A stretch of 64,000 nt of DNA, taken from positions 310,001 through 374,000 of the forward strand of contig KV918762.1 of the NCBI GenBank assembly GCA_002049455.2, written 5' to 3'. How positions within the stretch are numbered: the stretch's first letter is position 1; every line of letters begins with the position of its first letter. The translations under genes were made by a program, and so were the position numbers. Positions 54,721 through 64,000 of this stretch are shown here, piece after piece. Under the pieces are notes generated by a model. The model was not told the origin of the DNA. It did no database searches and was given only the letters and a program-made list of their open reading frames with translations. This stretch comes from Porphyra umbilicalis. Taxonomy: Eukaryota; Rhodophyta; Bangiophyceae; Bangiales; Bangiaceae.

Positions 54721-56840
54721 TAGGGTTGGTTCGCACGCCTGGGGCGTGTTAAAAATCACGCCCCAGGCGGGTTCTAACGTGTTGTAAGACGTGTCACGCC
54801 TCACGCCCAACATGAAAAGGGCGTGTATTGGGGCGTGCGATCCCCCCGGTTCTGACAGTCTCGCGGAAAGCAGTGCAACTTTTCACGAAAGTGGCACGGT
54901 GACAAGCGGCGGCGGCTGGCGCGGCGGCACGAAGCTGCTTTGTCGGCTGCCCACAAAGGTGCGTGGCGGCTGTGACTGCCACGCTCGCCCGCGAGATCGA
55001 TGTCGGCTTGCAGCGCTGGCTGACAGTCTGCTTAGTCAGCGCGGCCTTGGCGACGGCGCGGAGCTACGTGTGGGTCGGCAGGCAAGGGTTGCGCGTGACG
55101 CTGCTGAGGCACGGCCTCCATCCCCCCGATAAAAGTCGAGGGATTTGAGGTGCCCCTGCAGCTGGCAGAGACACGACGGGAGAGGCCGCCAGGTGCACGC
55201 TCGATCCACTCGAATAAGAGGGGGGGGGGGCGTGGCCGCGCACGCACGCGACAGGCCTTAAAATGGCCATCAGCGCGACACGTGATCCGGTCCAATTTGG
55301 AGGGTGCCACAGGCTCCCCGGGGCGATGTGTTGTGGCACGCACCGCCAAGCCGTCATCGATCGCTGCCGTCCCATGCGTCTCCCTCCTCGCCATCCCCCC
55401 CCCCCCGCCCCCCTTCCGCTTTTGACAAGGCTTTTCCGCTTTTGACAAGGAAATGGAAGAGAACGGGCCTCCTGACCGGGCTGTGTCTCGCTGCTCCCTC
55501 ATCGTTGCGTGGCGCGTCCGTCTGAAGGCCGTTTCATCATTTGCCGCGTTGTCGTGCCTGAGCGCGGGTGGATTCGAGGGAGTGATCGGGTGCCTCTTAT
55601 CCTCCTCGGCGCAGCGCGACGCTCCGCTGACATGCTTGGCGTGGGGCAGAGCACGGGCAGCCACGCAGCTCTACCGCCCCGCGGGGGCGTTTGGCGCTCA
55701 CCCCATTGCTGTCGCTGCAGTCCTACCACAACAATCGTCCTGGAGATCCCCTTTCTCCCAAGACCTGTGTGAGCTCGTGTGCAACGCTTTTCCCCCTTGC
55801 CACTGGCGTGCGTTGCAGGCTCGCGTCTTGGCTGCGCCAGCAGACGCCCTCCACTGGCATGACCTGGTACATCAGCGCTGGTACTTTCTTCCGATAACCG
55901 TGAGAACCTCCCCCCCGCCCACCACCCGACAGCTTCCGAGTCCGTCCCATCCCCTCGCATCACGCTGCCGCCGTCACGTTGCCACCCGGCCGCATCCCGG
56001 CCCACACCACTCCCTTGCCGACAAAGGAGTTAGGGAGGCGCTAGACTACGCCACCACACAGGCGGGGACGGTCCGTGACACGGGACAACCGGGCGTGGAC
56101 TGCGGGGGACAAACCATACGTTAAGAGCGCACAGGAGCAGAAACACAGAGCGGGGACCATGAGGTAAGAACAGGGCTGCCACGACAGGTCGCCCGACACC
56201 AGCCTCCCCTACCCTGACCCTCTTCCACCCGACCTTACCCTCGTGGCACGCGGCATCCGAAGTCGCAATGCATCCAGTGCCGTGCATAAAGACGTCTCCC
56301 AGCAAGAACACATACGTATTGCGGGCAGCCGTGGCCAGAGCGGGAGCGCTTGCCTCGCCAAAGGTGTCTATGGCACCCGACACCCGGCGGAGCAATGGCC
56401 AATCCTCTCCGCTGCCTTTCTCATTAGTCGTACCCTCCTCCACGACGAGCAGCGCGCTGGGCGCCGCTTCCACAGCCGCCCCGCGAAGGGTGCTGACCAC
56501 CGCCGCTCCCGAAACAGGAACGGCCTGGACAACAGAGCTGCCAAAAGGCTCCTCCGGCGTCGGTGGTGAACGGCGCTCGTGCCGAACTAAACGATTGGAC
56601 AGGATTGGTCCAACTTAGAAGACTCCACACCATTCGCCAGATGGCTGCTCTGTCATTGAGTGGTTTACGGTGTCATCGACCGTTCTGCCAGGCAAATAAA
56701 TGTAGAAATAAAAGGGGCTCTACTTATGTAGCGCAGGGGGTCCACCTCAGGGGCGGGATTGTGATTTAAGGCGTGTTGTAACGTGTTGTAAGGTGTCACG
56801 CCTGCACGCCCCGAAAATGGGGGCGTGTTAACCAACCCTA
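54721..56840. mobile_element. hAT element, 2.1 kb, with apparent captured gene sequence
   Basis: Ends TAGGGTTGGTTCGCACGCC and, as complement, TAGGGTTGGTTAACACGCC, with a perfect 8-bp target duplication CCGACCAC (54713-54720 and 56841-56848). The subterminal part carries GGCGTG/CACGCC motifs like the other family members. No hAT transposase is recognised. The interior holds a minus-strand segment that looks like an exon with a splice donor (see 56239-56603), so this may be a Pack-type element carrying host sequence. Confidence 0.9.
56239..56603 (-). pseudogene. Captured exon-like sequence inside the hAT element
   Basis: One minus-strand frame gives balanced, protein-like sequence: EEPFGSSVVQAVPVSGAAVV, ALLVVEEGTTNEKGSG, then DWPLLRRVSGAIDTFGEASA, then NTYVFLLGDVFMHGTGCIA. 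It ends at a strong donor CACGAGG/GTAAGG (56239/56238). A pyrimidine-rich acceptor TTTGTCCCCCGCAG lies downstream near 56097, and a further frame (LMYQVMPVEGVCWRSQDASL near 55850) ends at CACAG/GTCTTG. The exon-intron layout inside transposon ends suggests capture at DNA level. The source gene is unknown and no start codon is assigned. Confidence 0.4.
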
Positions 56841-57104
56841 CCGACCACGATACGAGGCACCACACAACGGGGGCAGAGATGGACGATCGTCACTGATTGG
56901 GCGCTTGCCGCCACGGCTCTCGCCTTTTTCATAGCAACCGAGATAGCGTGGCTGGCGTCCATCGATATCTTTTTCACCCGATTTGCGAACATTTCTGATG
57001 CGCCGTCAAGATCACCCCCACCCCAGCACGACGAAAAGCAGGACTTACACGTCATATTCGGGTCGATCACGTTCACATGTGCTCACCGTCAAGACAAGGC
57101 CTAA

Positions 57105-58515
57105 GCAGACTCGGGTACACTGTGTGGCGGTATGGAGGCAGTAATTTGAAACTATCCATACTTGCCAGAAAAAGTGGCAGGTGGGGGGGCTAGGAGGGAG
57201 GGATGGCAGGAAGGCATGTGGTGCACCCACGTGGCTGCTGTGGCCCGGGCAGCCGGGGACGCCTTGGCACATTCGGGCCATCCGCTGGGCAATGGCCCGG
57301 TTCAGTGCGTGGTTGCATGACCGCCCTCCTCTGACCACTGTTCAATAGTGTCAAGCGGGAGGGGTTTACAGCTCCTCAGAGCGCTGCAGGCAGTGAAATA
57401 TCCGAGGGCTCATATACTTACCAGTCCAGTACGCCCTTTGTGCCTAACCTACGGCTATTCGTCACCCCATTTAAAGAACAAGCATCACCGCAAAGAGCTC
57501 CCAGCCACGGGAGCCGCCCCGCAGCTGTCTGCAGCCCCCCCATTGTCCACCAATGTCCTCTGCTTTCCCGTGGCCCGCTGCCGCCACTCTGGCTGCCCCC
57601 CCCACCGCAGGTCACATCTCCCGCCTATGGCTGTCGCCCAGCCGCCGGTCGGCGCCCCACCAGTGCCGGGTGCCTCCCCGTCGCCCGCCGTTGGTTGGTG
57701 TCTTCTCGCCGCCTGCTGCCACCCTGCGCCCGCCCCTCCCCAACACCCCTGCGGCGTGCCGCCACCAGGCCCCTATTACTGCGACTGTCGCTGGCGGCTG
57801 CCCCGCTGTTATCGCATTGTGCTTGGTTGGGGTGGCTGTGGTGTGGTGGAGTGCGCGCGCGGGTGCAGGGAGGTGTCTGCTCTTGTTTTATTCTTTCCCG
57901 CGTGTGTCATAGATGGAAACCGGGTGTGTCTCTGTATTCTTATTGTGCTTTTCAAGCGGAGCGGTTGACCGTCGGATAACTCGGCGTCCCCCTGTTTCCC
58001 TCGCAGTCTACAGTGCAGGGGCGCAATACCTGGGCGAAGAGAGCGTCTGCCCCACACCATCATCTGCTTGGGCATCCACCATTGTGTGTGGTTGATAGAG
58101 GGGTCTAGCAGCGTGCCACACTTCTGTAAGGCTAGTGCACCCCACAAGAATGCCGCGTGGGGGCTGGGTTAGCACGCCACGTTCTCTAGGCTCTTTGCAG
58201 ATTTACAAGATACAGTTTGTTCTGCTCAACAGAATGCTCCGTGCTTCTGGAGGCAAGCGCATATAGAATGTTGATCAATGGGTCGGTTGGTCGGGCTGGA
58301 GTGGCGGCGGCAGTCTCAGACGGCCGGTACCATGCTGAGCCCAAACAGGCATGGTGGATCCTTTTATACGCAAAAAGACGCATACCATCATGACCAGCAC
58401 ACTTGAAAGCACCCTGTAGGCTCTTTTCCAGAAAATGTGTTGTGCAGTCATTTCGCACTTGTTTCGTCCGGAAGTGCCCAATGCACCCCCGAAAGGAATA
58501 CTATTTAGTGTCGAT
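57105..58515. other. No gene seen
   Basis: A Pro/Ala/Cys-rich frame over about 57440-57979 is open but low in complexity and without motifs. Nothing else is supported. Confidence 0.45.
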
Positions 58516-58586
58516 GAGCGCCGACGTCGAGCGCCGACGTCGAGCGCCGACGTCCAGCGCCGACGTCGAGCGCCGACGACGAGCGC
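58516..58586. repeat. 15-bp tandem repeat
   Basis: Nearly five copies of GAGCGCCGACGTC plus two bases (unit of about 15 bp), with single-base variants (GTCC, GACG). Confidence 0.85.
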
Positions 58587-59439
58587 GGTCTGATTTTGCC
58601 GGCAGACCACATTGTTTGTGACTTCAATTGGATGGAGGCTTTTTAGGGACTTACACGAAACATGGAAACTTATATTTGAAAAGGAAACTACCGTTCTTGT
58701 TCTGGTTCCAGTTCTGGACCGGCAACATTGGGCAGAGTGCAATACAGAAGGCCGATACAGACCGGGAGAAGGGTCTACATGGGTAGTTTCAACTCTGGCC
58801 AAGCATGCTTAGCAGGGATAGAGTACCCAGGACGAGACTGGCGCTATTGCTTTTTTCGGGAAAAAAAACGACTGGAACTGCCGACGGCGGAAAGGGAAGC
58901 GCAAGCGGGCATTCAGCTGGAATGCGCAGTGTCAGATTTGCACGTGATACTCTGGATTGGCCATTGTCAACAGAGATCTGCGGTTTACACTGAAGCAATC
59001 ATTTCGTGAGGGGGCGCGGCATCCGTCCTGCTCAGTGGATCTGTACTTTCACTTCCCCCCCCGACTTCGTCACTGGTCACCCGCCAGCCTCTCTCCACAA
59101 CACCTTAGTCCGGTTTTGTGCTTTTCTGTTTCCTTCTGTTTCGACACCATGACCCCCTTGAGTACCACCCCCACTCTCCCCTAGTAACCACCACCCCCCG
59201 TCCAGCACACCGTCACCGGCACACCGGGACGGCCAAAAGGGGGAGGTGACCAGCAGTGAGAAGGCGCCCACTAGCGGGGGGGGTGCCCTGCGGCACCGGC
59301 GGCAGCCAGAGTGGGCCGCCGCAGAGAACCAGGCGGCGCCAACCACAGCAGGCGCGGCGAGCGGCAACGCGGGCGGCCAGCGACAGGGGCGGCGGCAGCC
59401 AACAGTGTAGACGGTGGCGCGTGGCGGCCGGCTACGGAA
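58587..59439. other. No gene seen
   Basis: Short frames only; a pyrimidine-rich stretch lies at about 59045-59210. Confidence 0.45.
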
Positions 59440-59860
59440 AGCGGCGGGCGCGGCGGCCAGCGGCGGGGGCGGCGGCAGCCAGCGGCGGGGGCGGCAGCCA
59501 GAGGCGGAGGCGGCGGCAGCAAGAGGCGGGGGTGGCGGCAGCCAGAGGCGGGGGTGGCGGCAGTCAGCGGCGGGGGCGGCGGCAGCCAGCGGGGGCGGCG
59601 GCAGCCAGCGGCGGGGGCGGCGACAGCCAGCGGCGGAGGCGGCGGCAGCCAGCGGGAGCGGCGGCAGCCAGCGGCGGGGGCGGCGGCAGCCAGCGGCGGG
59701 GGCGGCGGCAGCCAGCGGCGGGGGCGGCGGCAGCCAGCGGCGGGGGTAGTGGCAGCCAGCGGCGGGGATGACGGCAGCCAGCGGCGGGGGTGGTGGCAGC
59801 CAGCGGCGGGGGTGACGGCAGCCAGCGGCAGGGGCGGCGGCAAGCGTCGGCGGGGCGGCG
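59440..59860. repeat. GC-rich minisatellite, about 24-bp unit
   Basis: Some 17 copies of GGCGGCAGCCAGCGGCGGGGG with variable spacers, open in several frames on both strands (for example AAPAAGCRRPRRWLPPPP on the minus strand). All long frames across it are by-products of the repeat. Degenerate flanking copies extend the block to about 59280-59950. Confidence 0.85.
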
Positions 59861-59950
59861 ACCTGCGGCGCGATGGGTGGCCGCCACGAGGCGGCAGCCA
59901 GCGGGACGGACGGTTGCCAGCGGCGGGGCGGCAGCCAGCTGGGCGGAGGG

Positions 59951-61609
59951 GAGAGGCGGCTGCGGCCTGTGGCGGTGGCTGGCACCGACGACGCAGCGTC
60001 GGCCAGGCGGTTCTGTTGCGAATGGGGACGCTCGTGGCTTGTTTATATAGGAACGGTGCATGTGCAGATTAGGGAACGGGTAATGGGAGAGCTAGGTCAA
60101 GGACCGGACGCAATGCGACAACCTCACCGCCGGCCAGTCCCTCGAGGTGCCGTCAGTAGCGAAACACCTATCTATAAATAGGTCAGAGCACTGTCATCTG
60201 ACCCTAGCGAGGCCTGGGCCCTGACCTTGGCCCGGGCCAAAAGTCTAGAAACGGAAGCGCCTGGAAATTGGCGTTGACATCAGCGAGGCCACGTGTGGCC
60301 ACGATGGTGCGTCGCCCGATCCGCTGAGGAGCACTGAGAGGCCAGCATTCAACCCTACCTGCCAGAATTCTGGCAGGCATGGATGAATCTTGATAACTAC
60401 ATGGTGGTATGACATTCCTGAGAAAAAGTGAGATATTTTCTTTCATCATAAATAGGGACGACTTACTTTGATTCCACCGCATCCAACTCTGCGGACTACG
60501 TATCCTGCAGAAGGGCCCTGAGAGCAAGCCCAGCGGTGCGGATTTTGCGACGCAATCGATCGCAAACGTCAATTTTAGGGGAAGGGCACGTTCCCAGCGG
60601 TAGTTCCCTAAAAGTGGGGACCGCCCCTAAAAACAGATATGCGTCAGATCCTTCGCTATAACCAGGCCATTTGCGATCAAATGTGGCCTATATTGTGCTT
60701 TGCGTCCGTCCTTTGGGACCATTTGCACTTCGAAAGCGCAAATATTGATCAGATGAAGGTCACGAGAGATCCATGCTTTCAGTTCTTTGAGTGCCACGAC
60801 GAAGAGCACCCCCCCTGTCGTGTGCGCCTGGCCAGACACTTTCAAGAGTGATACTTTCTCTTCGACGCAACGTGGTGATACCACGCAGCCCGGTGTGGCT
60901 TCAGGAGGATCCCAAGAAGACCGAACCCCACTTTCGTGGCCTCCTACCCCCCACCCCCCCACGACCGACGCCACGCTCCCGAATTTCTCCAATCTACGAC
61001 CTCCCTACCCCCTTTTTCCGACGCGGACACCCCCGCGTGCGCACCATGCCCCCCCCCCCCCCGACGATGGCTCCGACGGCTGTGCGCGCGTCGCTACCCG
61101 CATCGCCGTCGCCCAAGTCCTCTACGCCCCAGCGCAGCTCCTCGCACGGCTCCCCCCCCCTGGCGGGGCCTAGGCTTGGGGTGGGGGCGGCCACCGCCCC
61201 CCCCCCGGCGCCTCCCCCCCCCTCCCTGCACAGTAGTGTCCATGGTAGCCGCCATCGTGACAGCGCGCACGGGGGCTGTGGTCGAGCTGGCGAGCGATGG
61301 CGGCTCGTGCGGACGGATGGCTGCGTCTGGCCGGCGGCGTGAGATTCTGGGGTGGCTGGCAGGATGGAAGTGTGAGAGCTGTGTTAAGCCACCGAAGGAG
61401 GCGAGCAATTCGGACGGAAGTTCTAAACCTGAGCACTTGGATCCTCCGGCATGCGTCCCGCACCGCTGGGTTCCTGCCAACGCCACCTATTCAAACGGTT
61501 ATGGCAGTCCACTCAGAGTCATCCGCGTTTCTGTTCGAAAATCGTAAAGCATGCGTTTGCGGCGCATCGCTGGTTTTGCTCTCAGAGTGTGTCGAACAAC
61601 AGCGAAGAT
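59951..61609. other. No gene seen
   Basis: A TATA-like TCTATAAATAGG occurs near 60170 without a convincing gene downstream. A small imperfect palindrome with ends TTTTAGGGG and CCCCTAAAAA lies at about 60574-60631. Poly-C/poly-G blocks occur near 61049-61230. Confidence 0.45.
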
Positions 61610-61611
61610 TA

Positions 61612-62009
61612 TTGCTGATCCCCGAATTTTGTCCTGTGGGACAGAGACAGAGACTGACTCTCAATAATAGCACTCTATTGGTTTAAAACGACAGTAAGAA
61701 GGCATCCAAGCCAATAGAAAGCCCGCATGAAAATTCAGGACCTTGCATCGAGCAGAGCTCACAGTTTGTTGCCGCTTGATCCGCTTTTCTTGGTACAGAG
61801 CAAGCTGCCCACGCGAGATCTTGAGATTTTCTACTCTCTCCTGGCCAGAAGTGCAGAAAAGAAGAGAAGCTGATGTCGATTCCCAGGCTGTATGGGCAGA
61901 TGTAAGCAATCAGGAGCACCAATTCAGTCCCAGAGGCGTATCTGATTTGTGAAAAAAGTCGGTCCGCAAGTCAGTCTCAGTCCACCAGGCCAAATTTGGG
62001 GATCAGCAA
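61612..62009. mobile_element. Tc1/mariner-type MITE
   Basis: 398 bp with inverted ends TTGCTGATCCCCGAATTTTG (left) and, as complement of the right end, TTGCTGATCCCCAAATTTGG; similarity extends to GAGACTGACT, about 48 bp in all. It is flanked by TA on both sides (61610-61611, 62010-62011), the Tc1/mariner target. The same terminal sequence occurs upstream of the transposase pseudogene (24945) and at 63620. Confidence 0.85.
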
Positions 62010-62339
62010 TATCTTCCCAATCCGCTTCAGTCGTCCTGCAAATCGTATTTGGAAATTACCTGGTCCAATCCGACAATCAGACTTGTCTTGGATGGCGGAT
62101 CGTCGGAGTAGTGTACCACTGTACTTGGGCGACTGGCCAGTACAGCGCGCCGCATTTCAGATTGAGGTGAAATGGGCCCAGTACACATATTCGCAGGGTT
62201 ACTTGCCTCGTTTCCCCACTGTGTTCTTCGGAACTAGTACACCAGCGATTATTCGCGTTTTAAGACGTGCGTGTACTGTGACACCGGCCAATGATGTCTT
62301 GAGGAGGGGGGGTGGTTATCATACACCCCCCCCCCAAGG

Positions 62340-63194
62340 CAGGGTTGTAAGTTCATGTTGAATCTATAGATGGTTCGATGAATCAGGTTGATTTCAAGAA
62401 ACGAACCAAACCGAACGACAAACGACTTGGTTCTATTTATGATTAATTGCCCGGGCAGACAGGAGCTTTCGTTGACCACTTCAAGTTGATCAGCCAGGTC
62501 GTTCAGGGCTGTGCGGCCGCTCTGACTGCCTCGTTCCCATACCCCCTGCAGGTCAGTCGCGCTGAGAGTTCTGCTTCCAGACCCTCCTTCATGTCAACTG
62601 TTGCCAATCGGCTGTGTAACACCCTCGGCGCTGAGTACGTAGACCGATTCATCTGCTGTCATCGTGTGCGTGAATCGTGGCCTTTGTGGCTGGAGGATGG
62701 ATGGGTCGTAGTCGCACCCAGGATTGCGTAGAGTGCAGCAAGGTGCTTCTCGGACAACGCGGCATCCACTCGCCCTCAACGCCCCGTCTAAACGTATCGG
62801 TGTTTGGTCCTCTCTGTTTGTTCCCCCCGTCTCCGTTACTGCGCAGAGGCCCAGGCGGTCGTCAACGTCGTCGCCCCGGCGTCGGCTCGTTCCAGTCCTT
62901 TGGATTGTGTCGCAGTGGTGGGGCAGGCAAGCAGGGCTCTGTCGCCGCCACTGCAGCAGGCCTGCTATGCACACGCTACATCGGCTTGGCGAGTTAAGCT
63001 CGATGGAGCTCGAGTCAGACAACCCGACTTCCCTAAGCACAATCTCAACTACATTAAACGTGGCACACTATGTATTACGCGGAACAAGTACGGCCTTTGA
63101 CATGTTGCGTTAAACCTGAACGCTCCAGCGTTTAAGTGAATCAGGTTGAATTCTGTTCATGTTTGGCAAACCAAACCAAACGCTGACAACCCTG
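62340..63194. mobile_element. hAT MITE, 855 bp
   Basis: Ends CAGGGTTGTAAG and TGACAACCCTG with a perfect 8-bp target duplication CCCCAAGG (62332-62339 and 63195-63202). Subterminal CAACCTGATTCA/TGAATCAGGTTG motifs occur at both ends. The interior (about 62447-63050) is a more GC-rich segment with no recognisable protein and could be captured DNA. Confidence 0.87.
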
Positions 63195-63202
63195 CCCCAA
63201 GG

Positions 63203-64000
63203 GCTCTGTGGGGGCCCTGTTCAGACGGAATGCAAATACACAAGACTTGAAGCGTAACCGACCATTCCATTGAAACGTATCGCGCGCCAACAACGGTACA
63301 TGTTTCGCAGAGATGCGTCCTGCCAAATTTGTGGGCGCTACGCTTTTGGCCTGCCGGCAGTCGTTCTAGAGGATTGCTGACACTGCCTCCGGGATTTTTT
63401 TTTCCGACGCTGCACCAGCCCTACTGCCCACAACCACAAACACGCCGAGACTACCACTGTTGAAGGCAGGCATACACCTGCGCACCACCCAGGACGCCAA
63501 GAAAACGGACAACAGGCAGGAAAACAGAAGGAAGAACCAAAGCAGAGGGCAGAGAGCATAGGCGGAACGCGAACACGATAAGAAGAAGGGCCTCCAAGCC
63601 ACCACCAACGCAGGAAATATTGCTGGTCCCCCAATTTTGTCCTGCCGGCCTGGGACTAGGACTGACTGTTAGTTGGTGATGAAAACATTTCCTTGAAAGA
63701 TTAGGAAAAGTCCAACGTTGTTTCAAAGACAAAGTCCACAATTTACATGGCCTGCCGCGTAGTTGTGGTCACAGTGATGGCACATGAGGCGCCGATCTCA
63801 TGGCCACATTCGTTCTCCACACCATCGACGTCGCGACCGTCGTCGTCGATGTGTGGTCTGTCACTGTCGCCATCCAGCACCAGGCCTTCAGCAACAGGGA
63901 ACCTGTTTGTCATCAAGGCTGCCGAGCATGGCCGGTGGTCCTTCTGGATCTGGAGCCTCGGCCGGCGCTCATGCCACCGGGGCGCCCCAGACGTCGAGTA
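63203..64000. other. No gene seen; Tc1-type terminal repeat at 63620
   Basis: TATTGCTGGTCCCCCAATTT at 63618-63637, followed by TGTCCTG and GGGACTAGGACTGACTG, is another copy of the terminal repeat of the 61612-62009 MITE, preceded by TA. No opposite end was found before the window stops. The rest shows only short frames. Confidence 0.5.

Larger units (their letters stand above)
53520..57101. mobile_element. PIF/Harbinger MITE in the GT20 gene promoter, expanded by nested hAT insertions
   Basis: Ends GGCCCAGTCTTGACGACGG and, as complement of the right end, GGCCTTGTCTTGACGGTGAG are flanked by TAA (53517-53519 and 57102-57104). The total is 3582 bp. Removing two hAT insertions and their duplications leaves about 555 bp of Harbinger MITE. 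Its left 225 bp match the right end of the MITE at 45911-46814, including two CCAAT boxes and a perfect hairpin CGTGTGCGAGAT/ATCTCGCACACG (about 53696-53730). Its left end lies 139 bp upstream of the proposed ATG at 53381. Confidence 0.87.

Noticed and set aside
59077-60072. Long frames on both strands over the GGCGGCAGCCAGC minisatellite
   Set aside because: All are translations of one short repeat; open in several frames at once, with no non-repetitive domain.
1-64000. rRNA genes, tRNA genes, CRISPR arrays, bacterial operons
   Set aside because: No conserved rRNA blocks, complete tRNA folds or spaced palindromic repeat arrays were seen; gene structure is eukaryotic.

Overview
The window is GC-rich nuclear eukaryotic DNA from a transposon-laden part of a genome. 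It has spliced genes, LTR elements, and hAT, PIF/Harbinger, Tc1/mariner and piggyBac sequences, with no bacterial signals. A red alga of the Bangiales type (Porphyra/Pyropia-like) fits best. The evidence is high GC, compact genes with few short introns, a plastid-type glycerol-3-phosphate dehydrogenase whose transit peptide has a Phe near its start, and a trehalose-phosphate-synthase-like two-domain enzyme of the kind red algae use to make floridoside. This placement is an inference, not a proof.

Layout. 0.8-8 kb: a piggyBac transposase fragment beside a fossil Ty3/gypsy chromovirus-like element on the minus strand. 10-13.4 kb: a weakly coding, broken Gly-rich reading frame with tandem repeats. 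13.7-14.6 kb: a possible membrane-anchored protein. 15.99-24.53 kb: an LTR element with matching LTRs and a 5-bp target duplication; it shows gag and protease but no reverse transcriptase or integrase, has a large antisense ORF region, and is itself split by a 744-bp hAT MITE. 24.9-26.6 kb: a broken Tc1/mariner transposase. 26.7-31.0 kb: about 8.3 copies of an exact 520-bp tandem repeat. 32.2-33.4 kb: an intron-containing Cys-rich gene of unknown function. 34.5-36.0 kb: a hAT element with a nested MITE. 37.0-44.4 kb: a PIF/Harbinger pair (nuclease and Myb-like protein, convergent) with several repeat blocks. 45.9-57.1 kb: two convergent metabolic genes flanked by the same PIF/Harbinger MITE family. 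57-64 kb: minisatellites, a Tc1-type MITE, a hAT MITE and non-coding DNA.

The functional core is the convergent pair at 47.2-53.4 kb. Plastid-type G3P dehydrogenase makes sn-glycerol-3-phosphate, and the GT20/phosphatase protein is the kind of enzyme that, in red algae, joins galactose to glycerol-3-phosphate and removes the phosphate to give floridoside. Both genes carry the same MITE end, with the same pair of inverted CCAAT boxes and the same hairpin, in their 5' flank and in the same orientation relative to the gene. This suggests, but does not prove, a shared transposon-derived promoter module. The MITE upstream of the GT20 gene has itself been invaded by two hAT elements, one of which holds a further MITE and the other what looks like a captured exon.
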